Assembly (NCBI RefSeq): GCF_001750165.1
Contig: NZ_CP015411.1
Location: 1,206,001 to 1,270,000 of the forward strand
Source of the DNA: Pseudoalteromonas luteoviolacea
Lineage (GTDB): Bacteria; Pseudomonadota; Gammaproteobacteria; Enterobacterales; Alteromonadaceae
Reading direction: 5' to 3'
DNA: 64,000 nucleotides
Below are positions 8,784 through 15,699 of the stretch, one piece after another. Each line of letters begins with the position of its first letter. The first letter of the stretch is position 1. A program made the position numbers and the translations under genes. The notes under the pieces were generated by a model. The model made no database searches, was not told where the DNA came from, and was given only the letters and a program-made list of their open reading frames with translations.

Positions 8784-11700
8784 TTAATTGGCTGATTGCA
8801 AGTACTTTTGGATGAACTCTGTGGCTTTCATATACGATTCTTCAAGTTCATCTCGCAGCTGTATCAATTGGTCACTGCTCATCTCTTGCGTTTTACACCT
8901 TGATTCAAATTTTTCAGCAATCAGTGCAACTTGCTCTGCACCAATAGTACGAGAAATGGACTTCAGTTGATGGCACGCTTCAATGATTTCATTTTGACTC
9001 GATGAAATTACCGCACCGTTAATATCACGTGCCAATTCGCTACTCTGCTCTAAGTACATCCTAAAGAAACGAAGTCGCTTAGCGCTATCGTCGTTAACAT
9101 ACTTATTAAGCTGATCCATGTTGATTGGAGGTTCAACAGTAGACTCTTCTATTGGCGCCGTGTTCATGGCCTCTGGTTCTAGTGCCATAGTGATAGGCGC
9201 TTCTTCATCAACTGTGGAGTTATTATCCTGTGATGTAAAACTTGGCAGTGCGGCGCTTTCTGAAGAAACAGGCACGGCTTCAACGCTTTCACTTGTATCT
9301 GCAGTTCTTACATTTTCATCCAAGTTGATCGCGGCCTCAGTGCTTACAGCCTCTTTGGGCGCAGTAGTCTCCTCAGGATGTTCTTCTTGTATGTGAATAT
9401 TGGACTCTGGGTGTTGTGGTACTGGTTTTGCTTTATGCCCAGAGGCGTTCTGCCATTTTTCTAACGTGGCTTCTAACACATTTAATTCTACTGGTTTAGT
9501 GATGTAATCATTCATGCCCGAAGCCAGGCAACGGTCTCGTTCACCTTTAAGCGCATTAGCTGTGATTGCAATGATGTATGGTTGTGCATTGATATCCGGT
9601 GATTGTTCAGCAATATCTCTGATTTTGGTAACCATGTCATAGCCAGACATCTTAGGCATATGTAGGTCGGTCAATACAACTGCATAATGGCCTTGTTGCC
9701 ACATTTTTAAACCTTCTTCACCGTTTTCGGCTACTTCAACACCGTAACCAAGTAAATGAAGCTGATCTGTGAGCACTTGCTGATTTAATACATTATCTTC
9801 TACCAGAAGAACTAATTTATTTTCAGCTTTAGCATCCTCAATATTTAAGTAGCTATTCATCGTGCGAGATGGTTTCAGCTGCTTGGGCTTGTGCAGTCCC
9901 ACAGCGACTAGTACTGCTGTCATAAAGCTTGTTTTACAAAGAGGTGCTGCATTTAGGTAGAATATGTGGCCATGATTGAGCGCGGATTCATCCATCGTGC
10001 TCAGCACAATCACTTGCTGGTTGTTGTGCTCAATAGAATAGAGCAAATCCCTCAATTGCTGATTTACTTTATCCATGCCATCAAGGCCATCGAGCACCCA
10101 GACAACATCTCTATCATATTGATGCTCGTCAATTTCACTTGGGTCAACAACAATGGCTGAGTTTGCCCCCATAAAGGACAGGTAGCGCGCTAAAATAGCG
10201 CGTCTATTTGGATTATGGGTAAACGTTACTACTTTGCGGCCAGCTAATACACCTTTATTGGCATACTCAACTTTGCCACTAATGCTAAACGGCAGCTCGA
10301 CAATAAACTCACTACCCATGCCGATATCAGAGTTGACATTAATTGAGCCAAGCATCAGCTCAACAAGACTTTTACAAATAGATAATCCTAAACCGGTACC
10401 GCCGTATTCTCGTGTGATAGAGCCTTCTGCTTGAATAAAGGGATTAAAAATCTCCCTCAACTGGGCTTGCGTCATCCCCTTACCATTATCGGTAACTTTG
10501 AAACGCAAGGTATAGTGCTCAGAGGTATTTTGTGCCACTTCCACGGAGATTTTGACAAAGCCTTGTTTGCTTTCATCGGTTGTAGTGAATTTAATGGCAT
10601 TACTACATAGGTTATAAAGTACCTGACGTACTCGTACGGCATCACCTACCAAATTGCTTGGAATATCAGGCGCAATGGCTAACTGAAGGTCCAATTTACG
10701 CTTTTTGGCAACTGAGGAGAGTACACGTGCAACTTCTTCAATTGTCTCTGAGACAGAAAAAGCACTACTGTCTATTTGTAATTTCCCAGCTTCTATTTTT
10801 GAGAAGTCTAGAATGTCATCCAAGATCCCAAGTAAAGAAAACGCAGAATCACGAATAATCGTGGTCAGTCTGTGCTGTGCTCCATCTAATTCAGTTTGAC
10901 GTAGTAAATCAATGGTACCGATAACGCCATTCATAGGTGTTCTAATTTCATGACTCATAGTCGCTAAAAAGGTAGTTTTAGCTTCAGATGCTCGTTCAGC
11001 ATTGAGCGTTGCCTTTTCTAGTGCCAAGGTACGTGCCTGAACCTCAGTTTCAAGGCTAGTTTGTAATTGTCTTAATTCATTCTGAGAGGCTTTGTTACCT
11101 TTAATGATGTCACGGACCTGATTTATTAAGGAGTTGATGCCTATAGCGGTTGAGGAGAGGCCAAAACTTAATTGTTCAGTGACATGAACATCATAATCTT
11201 TCTTCTTAATAAGATGCTTAAGCTCTGAATTTAATAAGTTAAGCTCTTTGGCCAATTTGCCTACAATCTGCTTCTTCAGGAATATTGCAAAGGCAATAGT
11301 CAATATCAGGGCAATGACTACCAGTGCATAGCTCAGAGGATTACTTGCCGCTACGATGACAGTGGGCTCAGTATATACAAGCACTAACTCACCCACGGGA
11401 ATATCGTCTAGTGTGAGAGGCTGGTGGACAATAACTTGCCCATTGAGCGTCAATTTAGTGCGTTGCTTGATTGGTGCAACAGGGTTATCACTCGACTGGA
11501 ATACCAGACTAGGCTTGCCCATTCCACTATCTGCGTATAAGTAGGCATCAATATTTGGATTACCTGCTTTGACTGATGTGAGCATTTGCTTGGCGTAGTT
11601 ATAGCCTAGCTTCATCATGGTGTTACTTAGTGGTGCTGCTAAGTCCTGAGCCTGTAAAGCGAGGTCAGGTTGGCTATGAGTGGTATTAACTTCTTGCTTG

Positions 11701-11804
11701 GGCCAAAGATAGGCACCCAGTGACGCAATACTGGTAATAATAAGTGTGACAAATACAAACAGGGGCACGAAACCTTTGATCTGTGCTTGTGAAGATTTTT
11801 CCAT
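8784..11804 (-). CDS. Hybrid sensor histidine kinase (HisKA-HATPase-REC-Hpt)
   Basis: Membrane phosphorelay kinase of 1006 aa. Two transmembrane helices (about residues 12-34 and 155-178) flank a periplasmic domain of about 120 aa with no recognised fold. Then come a coiled linker, a HisKA domain with the H box FLATMSHEIRTPMNG (His near 284), a HATPase domain with the N box LYNLCSNAIKFT and GYGGTGLGLSI-like G boxes (REYGGTGLGLS), a degenerate receiver-like stretch (about 510-640), a true receiver (LLVEDNVLNQQVL, phospho-acceptor in VVLTDLHMPKMSG), a Glu/Ser/Thr-rich linker, and a C-terminal Hpt domain with ACHQLKS. The layout resembles BarA/ArcB-type tripartite kinases, but the signal is unknown and no dedicated response regulator lies beside it. 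Confidence 0.93.
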   Translation of the reverse strand: MEKSSQAQIKGFVPLFVFVTLIITSIASLGAYLWPKQEVNTTHSQPDLALQAQDLAAPLSNTMMKLGYNYAKQMLTSVKAGNPNIDAYLYADSGMGKPSLVFQSSDNPVAPIKQRTKLTLNGQVIVHQPLTLDDIPVGELVLVYTEPTVIVAASNPLSYALVVIALILTIAFAIFLKKQIVGKLAKELNLLNSELKHLIKKKDYDVHVTEQLSFGLSSTAIGINSLINQVRDIIKGNKASQNELRQLQTSLETEVQARTLALEKATLNAERASEAKTTFLATMSHEIRTPMNGVIGTIDLLRQTELDGAQHRLTTIIRDSAFSLLGILDDILDFSKIEAGKLQIDSSAFSVSETIEEVARVLSSVAKKRKLDLQLAIAPDIPSNLVGDAVRVRQVLYNLCSNAIKFTTTDESKQGFVKISVEVAQNTSEHYTLRFKVTDNGKGMTQAQLREIFNPFIQAEGSITREYGGTGLGLSICKSLVELMLGSINVNSDIGMGSEFIVELPFSISGKVEYANKGVLAGRKVVTFTHNPNRRAILARYLSFMGANSAIVVDPSEIDEHQYDRDVVWVLDGLDGMDKVNQQLRDLLYSIEHNNQQVIVLSTMDESALNHGHIFYLNAAPLCKTSFMTAVLVAVGLHKPKQLKPSRTMNSYLNIEDAKAENKLVLLVEDNVLNQQVLTDQLHLLGYGVEVAENGEEGLKMWQQGHYAVVLTDLHMPKMSGYDMVTKIRDIAEQSPDINAQPYIIAITANALKGERDRCLASGMNDYITKPVELNVLEATLEKWQNASGHKAKPVPQHPESNIHIQEEHPEETTAPKEAVSTEAAINLDENVRTADTSESVEAVPVSSESAALPSFTSQDNNSTVDEEAPITMALEPEAMNTAPIEESTVEPPINMDQLNKYVNDDSAKRLRFFRMYLEQSSELARDINGAVISSSQNEIIEACHQLKSISRTIGAEQVALIAEKFESRCKTQEMSSDQLIQLRDELEESYMKATEFIQKYLQSAN

Positions 11805-12019
11805 TGAAATCGTCCGAACAAGTAACTTTCAAATCGAGCTTTATAATAACTTCACATCCTAACACCTATAATGGATGATTTCTCTACGTTTTTACTTCTT
11901 TATTATTGCTTATTGGAGATCGTCTTGCTGGAATTAAGTATAAAAATCAGCCTTGAATAGCTTATTTTTGTCAATTTTGCATGAATTGTGCGCAAACAAA
12001 TTATATTGCAAAAAAATAG

Positions 12020-12048
12020 TTGACTTGAAAGGGTAAAACCCGTTTAAT
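12020..12048 (+). promoter_or_regulatory. Sigma-70 promoter of the tRNA array
   Basis: TTGACT (12020-12025), 17-nt spacer, TTTAAT (12043-12048), followed by a GC-rich discriminator CGCCGCACG directly before the first tRNA-Phe. This is the form expected of a strong, stringently controlled stable-RNA promoter. Confidence 0.75.
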
Positions 12049-12057
12049 ACGCCGCAC

Positions 12058-12133
12058 GCCCAGATAGCTCAGTCGGTAGAGCAGAGGATTGAAAATCCTC
12101 GTGTCGGTGGTTCGATTCCGCCTCTGGGCACCA
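12058..12133 (+). tRNA. tRNA-Phe(GAA), copy 1
   Basis: Full 76-nt cloverleaf: acceptor GCCCAGA/TCTGGGC, D arm GCTC/GAGC, anticodon stem GAGGA/TCCTC with loop TTGAAAA (anticodon GAA), T arm GGTGG/CCGCC with TTCGATT, encoded ACCA end. It lies about 10 nt downstream of the predicted promoter and heads the array. Confidence 0.98.
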
Positions 12134-12144
12134 TTTTTAGGTGC

Positions 12145-12220
<76 letters not shown>

Positions 12221-12266
12221 TTTTTAAATTTGGTTTGTATTGGAAATAAATCCAAGCTAATTAGTT

Positions 12267-12342
12267 GCCCAGATAGCTCAGTCGGTAGAGCAGAGGATTG
12301 AAAATCCTCGTGTCGGTGGTTCGATTCCGCCTCTGGGCACCA
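12267..12342 (+). tRNA. tRNA-Phe(GAA), copy 2
   Basis: Identical by eye to copy 1 over all 76 nt. Unlike the later Phe copies it has no Thr gene after it; a terminator at 12373-12405 follows, so it probably ends the first transcript. Confidence 0.98.
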
Positions 12343-12372
12343 TCTCTTAAAGATGTAAAATAAAGAATTTTA

Positions 12373-12405
12373 CTAAAACGCTTTATAAAAGCGGTTTAGT
12401 TTTTT
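12373..12405 (+). terminator. Terminator inside the tRNA array
   Basis: CTAAAACGCTTT (12373-12384), short AT loop, AAAGCGGTTTAG (12388-12399), then six T. CTAAA pairs with TTTAG and CGCTTT with AAAGCG, with one A/G mismatch between. It separates Phe-Thr-Phe from the remaining tRNA genes, which therefore need read-through or another promoter. Confidence 0.75.
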
Positions 12406-12443
12406 GAAATGCGTCAAGTTCATTTCAAACATATTTAGTATTT

Positions 12444-12512
12444 ATCCAGATAGCTCATTCGGTAGAGCTGTGTGGAATTGTATTGAAAATCCCTAAAGAG
12501 TTTTAATACACG
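12444..12512 (+). pseudogene. Degenerate tRNA-Phe half element 1
   Basis: Starts as tRNA-Phe (ATCCAGATAGCTCATTCGGTAGAGC: acceptor 5' strand and D arm, with the first two bases and one D-loop base changed). It then has an inserted TGTGTGGAATTGT, the anticodon-loop piece ATTGAAAATCC, and CTAAAGAGTTTTAATACACG in place of the T arm. The acceptor 3' strand and CCA are missing, so it cannot fold as a tRNA. TGTATTGAAAATC pairs with GAGTTTTAATACA across a 6-nt loop. Confidence 0.85.
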
Positions 12513-12525
12513 TAAAAAATTATTT

Positions 12526-12601
12526 GCCCAGATAGCTCAGTCGGTAGAGCAGAGGATTGAAAATCCTCGTGTCGGTGGTTCGATTCCGCCTCTGGGCACC
12601 A
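12526..12601 (+). tRNA. tRNA-Phe(GAA), copy 3
   Basis: Identical to the other Phe copies. It is preceded by half element 1 with the shared spacer TAAAAAATTATTT and begins the first of the roughly 280-bp tandem units. Confidence 0.98.
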
Positions 12602-12612
12602 TTATTAAGTGT

Positions 12613-12688
<76 letters not shown>

Positions 12689-12723
12689 TTTATAAAACAT
12701 GTGTCACCATATAAAATTTATTT

Positions 12724-12792
12724 GCCCAGATAGCTCATTCGGTAGAGCTATGTGGAATTGTATTGAAAATCCCTAAAGAGTTTTAATACACG
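12724..12792 (+). pseudogene. Degenerate tRNA-Phe half element 2
   Basis: As element 1 but with an intact GCCCAGA 5' end and TATGTGG after the D arm. Hairpin TGTATTGAAAATC / GAGTTTTAATACA with loop CCTAAA is retained. No acceptor 3' strand or T arm is present. Confidence 0.85.
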
Positions 12793-12804
12793 TAAAAATT
12801 ATTT

Positions 12805-12880
12805 GCCCAGATAGCTCAGTCGGTAGAGCAGAGGATTGAAAATCCTCGTGTCGGTGGTTCGATTCCGCCTCTGGGCACCA
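12805..12880 (+). tRNA. tRNA-Phe(GAA), copy 4
   Basis: Identical to the other Phe copies; preceded by half element 2 and followed by Thr copy 3 after 11 nt. Confidence 0.98.
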
Positions 12881-12891
12881 TTATTAGGTGT

Positions 12892-12967
<76 letters not shown>

Positions 12968-13002
12968 TTTATAAAATTTGTGACACCATATAAAAAATTA
13001 TT

Positions 13003-13071
13003 GCCCAGATAGCTCATTCGGTAGAGCTGCGTGGAATTGTATTGAAAATCCATAGAGATTTTTAATACACG
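13003..13071 (+). pseudogene. Degenerate tRNA-Phe half element 3
   Basis: GCCCAGATAGCTCATTCGG then TAGAGCTGCGTGG. The hairpin is TGTATTGAAAATC / GATTTTTAATACA with loop CATAGA, here a fully paired 13-bp stem (one G-T). Immediately followed by another element rather than by tRNA-Phe. Confidence 0.85.
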
Positions 13072-13083
13072 TAAAAATTATTT

Positions 13084-13152
13084 GCCCAGATAGCTCATTC
13101 GGTAGAGCTGCGTGGAATTGTATTGAAAATCCATAGAGATTTTTAATACACG
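13084..13152 (+). pseudogene. Degenerate tRNA-Phe half element 4
   Basis: Identical to element 3 and only 12 nt downstream of it, so this pair is a recent 81-bp tandem duplication. It is followed by TAAAAATTATTT and Phe copy 5. Confidence 0.85.
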
Positions 13153-13164
13153 TAAAAATTATTT

Positions 13165-13240
13165 GCCCAGATAGCTCAGTCGGTAGAGCAGAGGATTGAA
13201 AATCCTCGTGTCGGTGGTTCGATTCCGCCTCTGGGCACCA
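13165..13240 (+). tRNA. tRNA-Phe(GAA), copy 5
   Basis: Identical to the other Phe copies; Thr copy 4 follows after 11 nt. Confidence 0.98.
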
Positions 13241-13251
13241 TAATTAGGTGT

Positions 13252-13327
<76 letters not shown>

Positions 13328-13363
13328 TTTATAAAACATGTGACACCATATAAAAATTGATTT

Positions 13364-13432
13364 CCCCAGATAGCTAATTCGGTAGAGCTGTGTGGAATTG
13401 TATTGAAAATCCCTAGAGAGTTTTAATACACG
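13364..13432 (+). pseudogene. Degenerate tRNA-Phe half element 5
   Basis: CCCCAGATAGCTAATTCGG start: the first base and one D-stem base differ, breaking the D-stem pairing. Hairpin TGTATTGAAAATC / GAGTTTTAATACA with loop CCTAGA. No 3' tRNA half. Confidence 0.85.
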
Positions 13433-13446
13433 TAAAAATCTTATTT

Positions 13447-13522
13447 GCCCAGATAGCTCAGTCGGTAGAGCAGAGGATTGAAAATCCTCGTGTCGGTGGT
13501 TCGATTCCGCCTCTGGGCACCA
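13447..13522 (+). tRNA. tRNA-Phe(GAA), copy 6
   Basis: Identical to the other Phe copies; last functional-looking Phe gene of the array. Confidence 0.98.
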
Positions 13523-13534
13523 TTCTTATAGTGT

Positions 13535-13610
<76 letters not shown>

Positions 13611-13662
13611 TCTCTTCATGTTGTATATTATTCCAAAGTTTTACTCGACGTAAAAATTTATA

Positions 13663-13746
13663 CTCCAGATAGCTCATTCAGTAGTGTTTATCGCAATTGT
13701 ATTGAAAATCCTCGTGTCGGTAGTTCGATTCCTCCTCTCGGGATCA
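13663..13746 (+). pseudogene. Chimeric degenerate tRNA-Phe remnant (element 6)
   Basis: The 5' part follows the half elements (CTCCAGATAGCTCATTCAGTAG, then ...GCAATTGTATTGAAAATCC), while the 3' part is a mutated real tRNA-Phe 3' half (TCGTGTCGGTAGTTCGATTCC, then TCCTCTCGGGATCA). The D stem and acceptor stem no longer pair well and the CCA is lost. It looks like a recombinant between a half element and tRNA-Phe at the shared ATTGAAAATCC. Confidence 0.8.
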
Positions 13747-13756
13747 TTGATCAGAT

Positions 13757-13784
13757 AAGCCCAGCATGAGCAGGACTTTTTTGG
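13757..13784 (+). terminator. Possible terminator at the end of the tRNA array
   Basis: AAGCCC and GGACTT form an imperfect stem (one C/A mismatch) around a 10-nt loop, followed by six T. A weak hairpin, but correctly placed after the last tRNA remnant. Confidence 0.45.
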
Positions 13785-13967
13785 ATTTATTGTTCACTTA
13801 ATGTTCTAAGTATTTTACAAAGCTGGGATTGGTACCTTATTTGATTTTGCTTCTCTTCATACTCATAAGCTTTAGCTACTTTACGATATTTCAACTAGTA
13901 TTTTATTAAGATTCTAAGTTAGGTAGTATTTCGATCAGTGTGGACGTTTTGTGTGCAGGTTTGATCT

Positions 13968-14246
13968 TTGACCACTAGTATGGAACAAATTGAGATATTT
14001 ACGATCCCTAGTCCGTGTAAGGGGATTTGTGAGGTTAACAACCGCGGTTACTGTAAAGGGTGCTTTCGCAGTCGAGAGGAGCGCTTTTGTTGGAATCAAA
14101 TGACTGATCACCAAAAAAAAATGGTTATAGATCTATGCCAGCGCCGACAAAAACGTGTAATGGCAAAAAAACAATCTCAGCAAACTGCCTCAAGTACTAA
14201 CGAACTGACTGAAATACAAGATGATTTGTTTAAATTCGATATTTAG
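13968..14246 (+). CDS. DUF1289 family Cys-rich protein
   Basis: A 92-aa soluble protein (88 aa if ATG 13980 is used) with the DUF1289 core SPCKGICEVNNRGYCKGCFR. The four Cys in C-x3-C-x7-C-x2-C spacing are expected to bind a metal or Fe-S cluster, followed by EERFCWNQMTDHQKKMVI. Function is not established for the family; E. coli YdhL is the familiar member. The TTG at 13968 is preferred slightly because AGG at 13957-13959 lies 8 nt before it, whereas ATG 13980 has no ribosome binding site. Its 3' end overlaps the convergent binding-protein gene by 17 nt. A charged Lys/Gln-rich tail follows the domain. Confidence 0.88.
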   Translation: MTTSMEQIEIFTIPSPCKGICEVNNRGYCKGCFRSREERFCWNQMTDHQKKMVIDLCQRRQKRVMAKKQSQQTASSTNELTEIQDDLFKFDI

Positions 14247-14910
14247 CTTTTAAGACTGCAATGATGCCCTTTTGTTCTAGCTTTTTTAGAGTGACTTTTA
14301 ACTTAGGGATGAGAGCCGCGTGTTTCTGGTGCAAATAGTGAAAACTATCTATGGTCATTAGATCTTCAATTTTTATCGTATCAACATCCATATAAGGTAA
14401 GTGCTCACGCAGATGAAAGTCTATGATCAGTGCCCCCTGTACTTTTTTCTGCATAAGTAAGTTAAGTTGAGCGGCACTACTTTTCACTTCGATAAGCTCA
14501 CCTTGATAACGATTGTCCATCATATATTGATAGGCTACGAGGTAGCCACTTTGTACCACCATGGACTCAATTTGTTCGAATGAACAGGAGGTACAATGGC
14601 TAATGAGCTGTAGGTTAAATGAATAGAGGGGGAAATCCACGTAGAGGAGGTTAGCGTAACTATCCGTGACGCCTGCTATCCTTCCTAATTGTCCGTCAAG
14701 TTCCCCTTCATTGGCAGCGATAAGTGCGCTTTGTTGATCAAAATCTATCAGCGCTAATTTGTGGCCGATATCTTTGTAAGCGAGACTTAATAATTCGACG
14801 ACATATCTCGCTTGTGGTGTATCGGCAGGCCGATTGAAGTACAGTGTGTTTGCGTGGGCGAATGAACAGTGGAATAATAAAATCATCCATAATAATTTGA
14901 TATTTCTCAC
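14230..14910 (-). CDS. Orphan periplasmic solute-binding protein (SBP_bac_3-like)
   Basis: A 226-aa exported protein. The signal peptide MRNIKLLWMILLFHCSFAHA with AHA-N cleavage is clear. The rest resembles family 3 amino-acid-binding proteins as they occur in Alteromonadales: ELLSLAYKDIGHKL, an LDGQLGRIAGV segment, a central hinge region, and a C-terminal helix LKKLEQKGIIAVLKAKY. No permease or ATPase genes are adjacent, so it is unlikely to be a simple ABC importer component. Such orphans are often sensory partners or uncharacterised. The ligand is unknown. It is convergent with the DUF1289 gene (17-nt overlap). A similar orphan lies at 54995-55777. Confidence 0.8.
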   Translation of the reverse strand: MRNIKLLWMILLFHCSFAHANTLYFNRPADTPQARYVVELLSLAYKDIGHKLALIDFDQQSALIAANEGELDGQLGRIAGVTDSYANLLYVDFPLYSFNLQLISHCTSCSFEQIESMVVQSGYLVAYQYMMDNRYQGELIEVKSSAAQLNLLMQKKVQGALIIDFHLREHLPYMDVDTIKIEDLMTIDSFHYLHQKHAALIPKLKVTLKKLEQKGIIAVLKAKYRI

Positions 14911-15067
14911 ATAGTCCCCCTAATTTACAGTGAATGAAGAGTGTGTCTTTCTAGTTTATAAATATCAATAAATACACTGTAATAATTAACTTTGTAATTC
15001 AATACTGCCGTTGCCAAGTACATATATGATACACTGTTTTTATAATTTTCAATAATTGTACAGTACG

Positions 15068-15271
15068 ATGTCTTATAACCTGTGTAACCTTTCTAGAGCA
15101 GAAAAATATCAAGTTCAATTAGAGTACGAAGCGTCTTTTTGGGCATATCAAATAAAGCGTGGTAAAAATACTCGAGAAGCGATATATGATGCGATTAATA
15201 GCAGACCGTTATCTGAGCGGGATACGCTTAAGGCAAAATTTGAGCAATACTTGGGACTTATGTTAGTTTAG
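15068..15271 (+). CDS. Small DUF3283-like protein
   Basis: A 67-aa soluble protein beginning MSYNLCNLSRAEKYQVQLEY, rich in charged residues and predicted helical, with WAYQIKRGKNTREAIYDAI in the middle. It resembles the short DUF3283 family of Vibrio and Pseudoalteromonas, recalled from memory, so the family call is moderate. A TTG at 15056 in frame could extend it by four residues, but ATG 15068 fits the family start. No good ribosome binding site is visible. It is first in an apparent three-gene operon: the GNAT gene starts 3 nt after its stop and the EAL gene overlaps the GNAT gene. Function unknown. Confidence 0.75.
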   Translation: MSYNLCNLSRAEKYQVQLEYEASFWAYQIKRGKNTREAIYDAINSRPLSERDTLKAKFEQYLGLMLV

Positions 15272-15273
15272 TT

Positions 15274-15699
15274 ATGCAATTGAGTTGTTATTGTTTGCCT
15301 GCGATTCAAACACCATTAGTTAATAAATTCTATCAGGCTAACAGGGTGCGTGGCCGAGCGACTAAGCAAGATACAATTTGGGTTGTTAAACTTACTGAAT
15401 TGATTGCAGCATGCAGGGTTCAGAAAGTGGAGCAAGATGCCTTTTTATCAACGGTTTTTGTCGCGCCTAAATATCGAGGGCAGGGCATTGCGAAGCAGTT
15501 AGTAGCATCAGCCATCAGATCAGAGCATATTGTGTACACCTTCGCTTATCAAGATGTTGTTCCTTTGTATCAGCAACTCGATTTTCTCGATATAAGCCCA
15601 GATACTTTGCCAGAAAAATTACGGGATATGTTCGTAAACTATACGAAACAAGGCAGAGAGATAACAGCGATGTGTTTTCAAAGGGACGTAAATGCATGA
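15274..15699 (+). CDS. GNAT family N-acetyltransferase
   Basis: A 141-aa acetyltransferase with the acetyl-CoA-binding motif A as VFVAPKYRGQGIAKQLVASAI (about residues 65-85: V-x-P-x-YRGQGIA), preceded by strands carrying IWVVKLTELIAACRV. The C-terminal segment YQDVVPLYQQLDFLDI is the usual motif B region. The substrate cannot be told; members acetylate amines of small molecules or proteins. It begins 3 nt after the DUF3283-like gene and its stop overlaps the start of the EAL gene in ATGA, so translation is coupled on both sides. Coupling to a c-di-GMP signalling protein is suggestive only. Confidence 0.9.
   Translation: MQLSCYCLPAIQTPLVNKFYQANRVRGRATKQDTIWVVKLTELIAACRVQKVEQDAFLSTVFVAPKYRGQGIAKQLVASAIRSEHIVYTFAYQDVVPLYQQLDFLDISPDTLPEKLRDMFVNYTKQGREITAMCFQRDVNA

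Noticed and set aside
13663..13746. Element 6 as a functional tRNA-Phe
   Set aside because: It keeps an anticodon loop and T-loop-like piece, but the D stem and acceptor stem are broken and CCA is missing.
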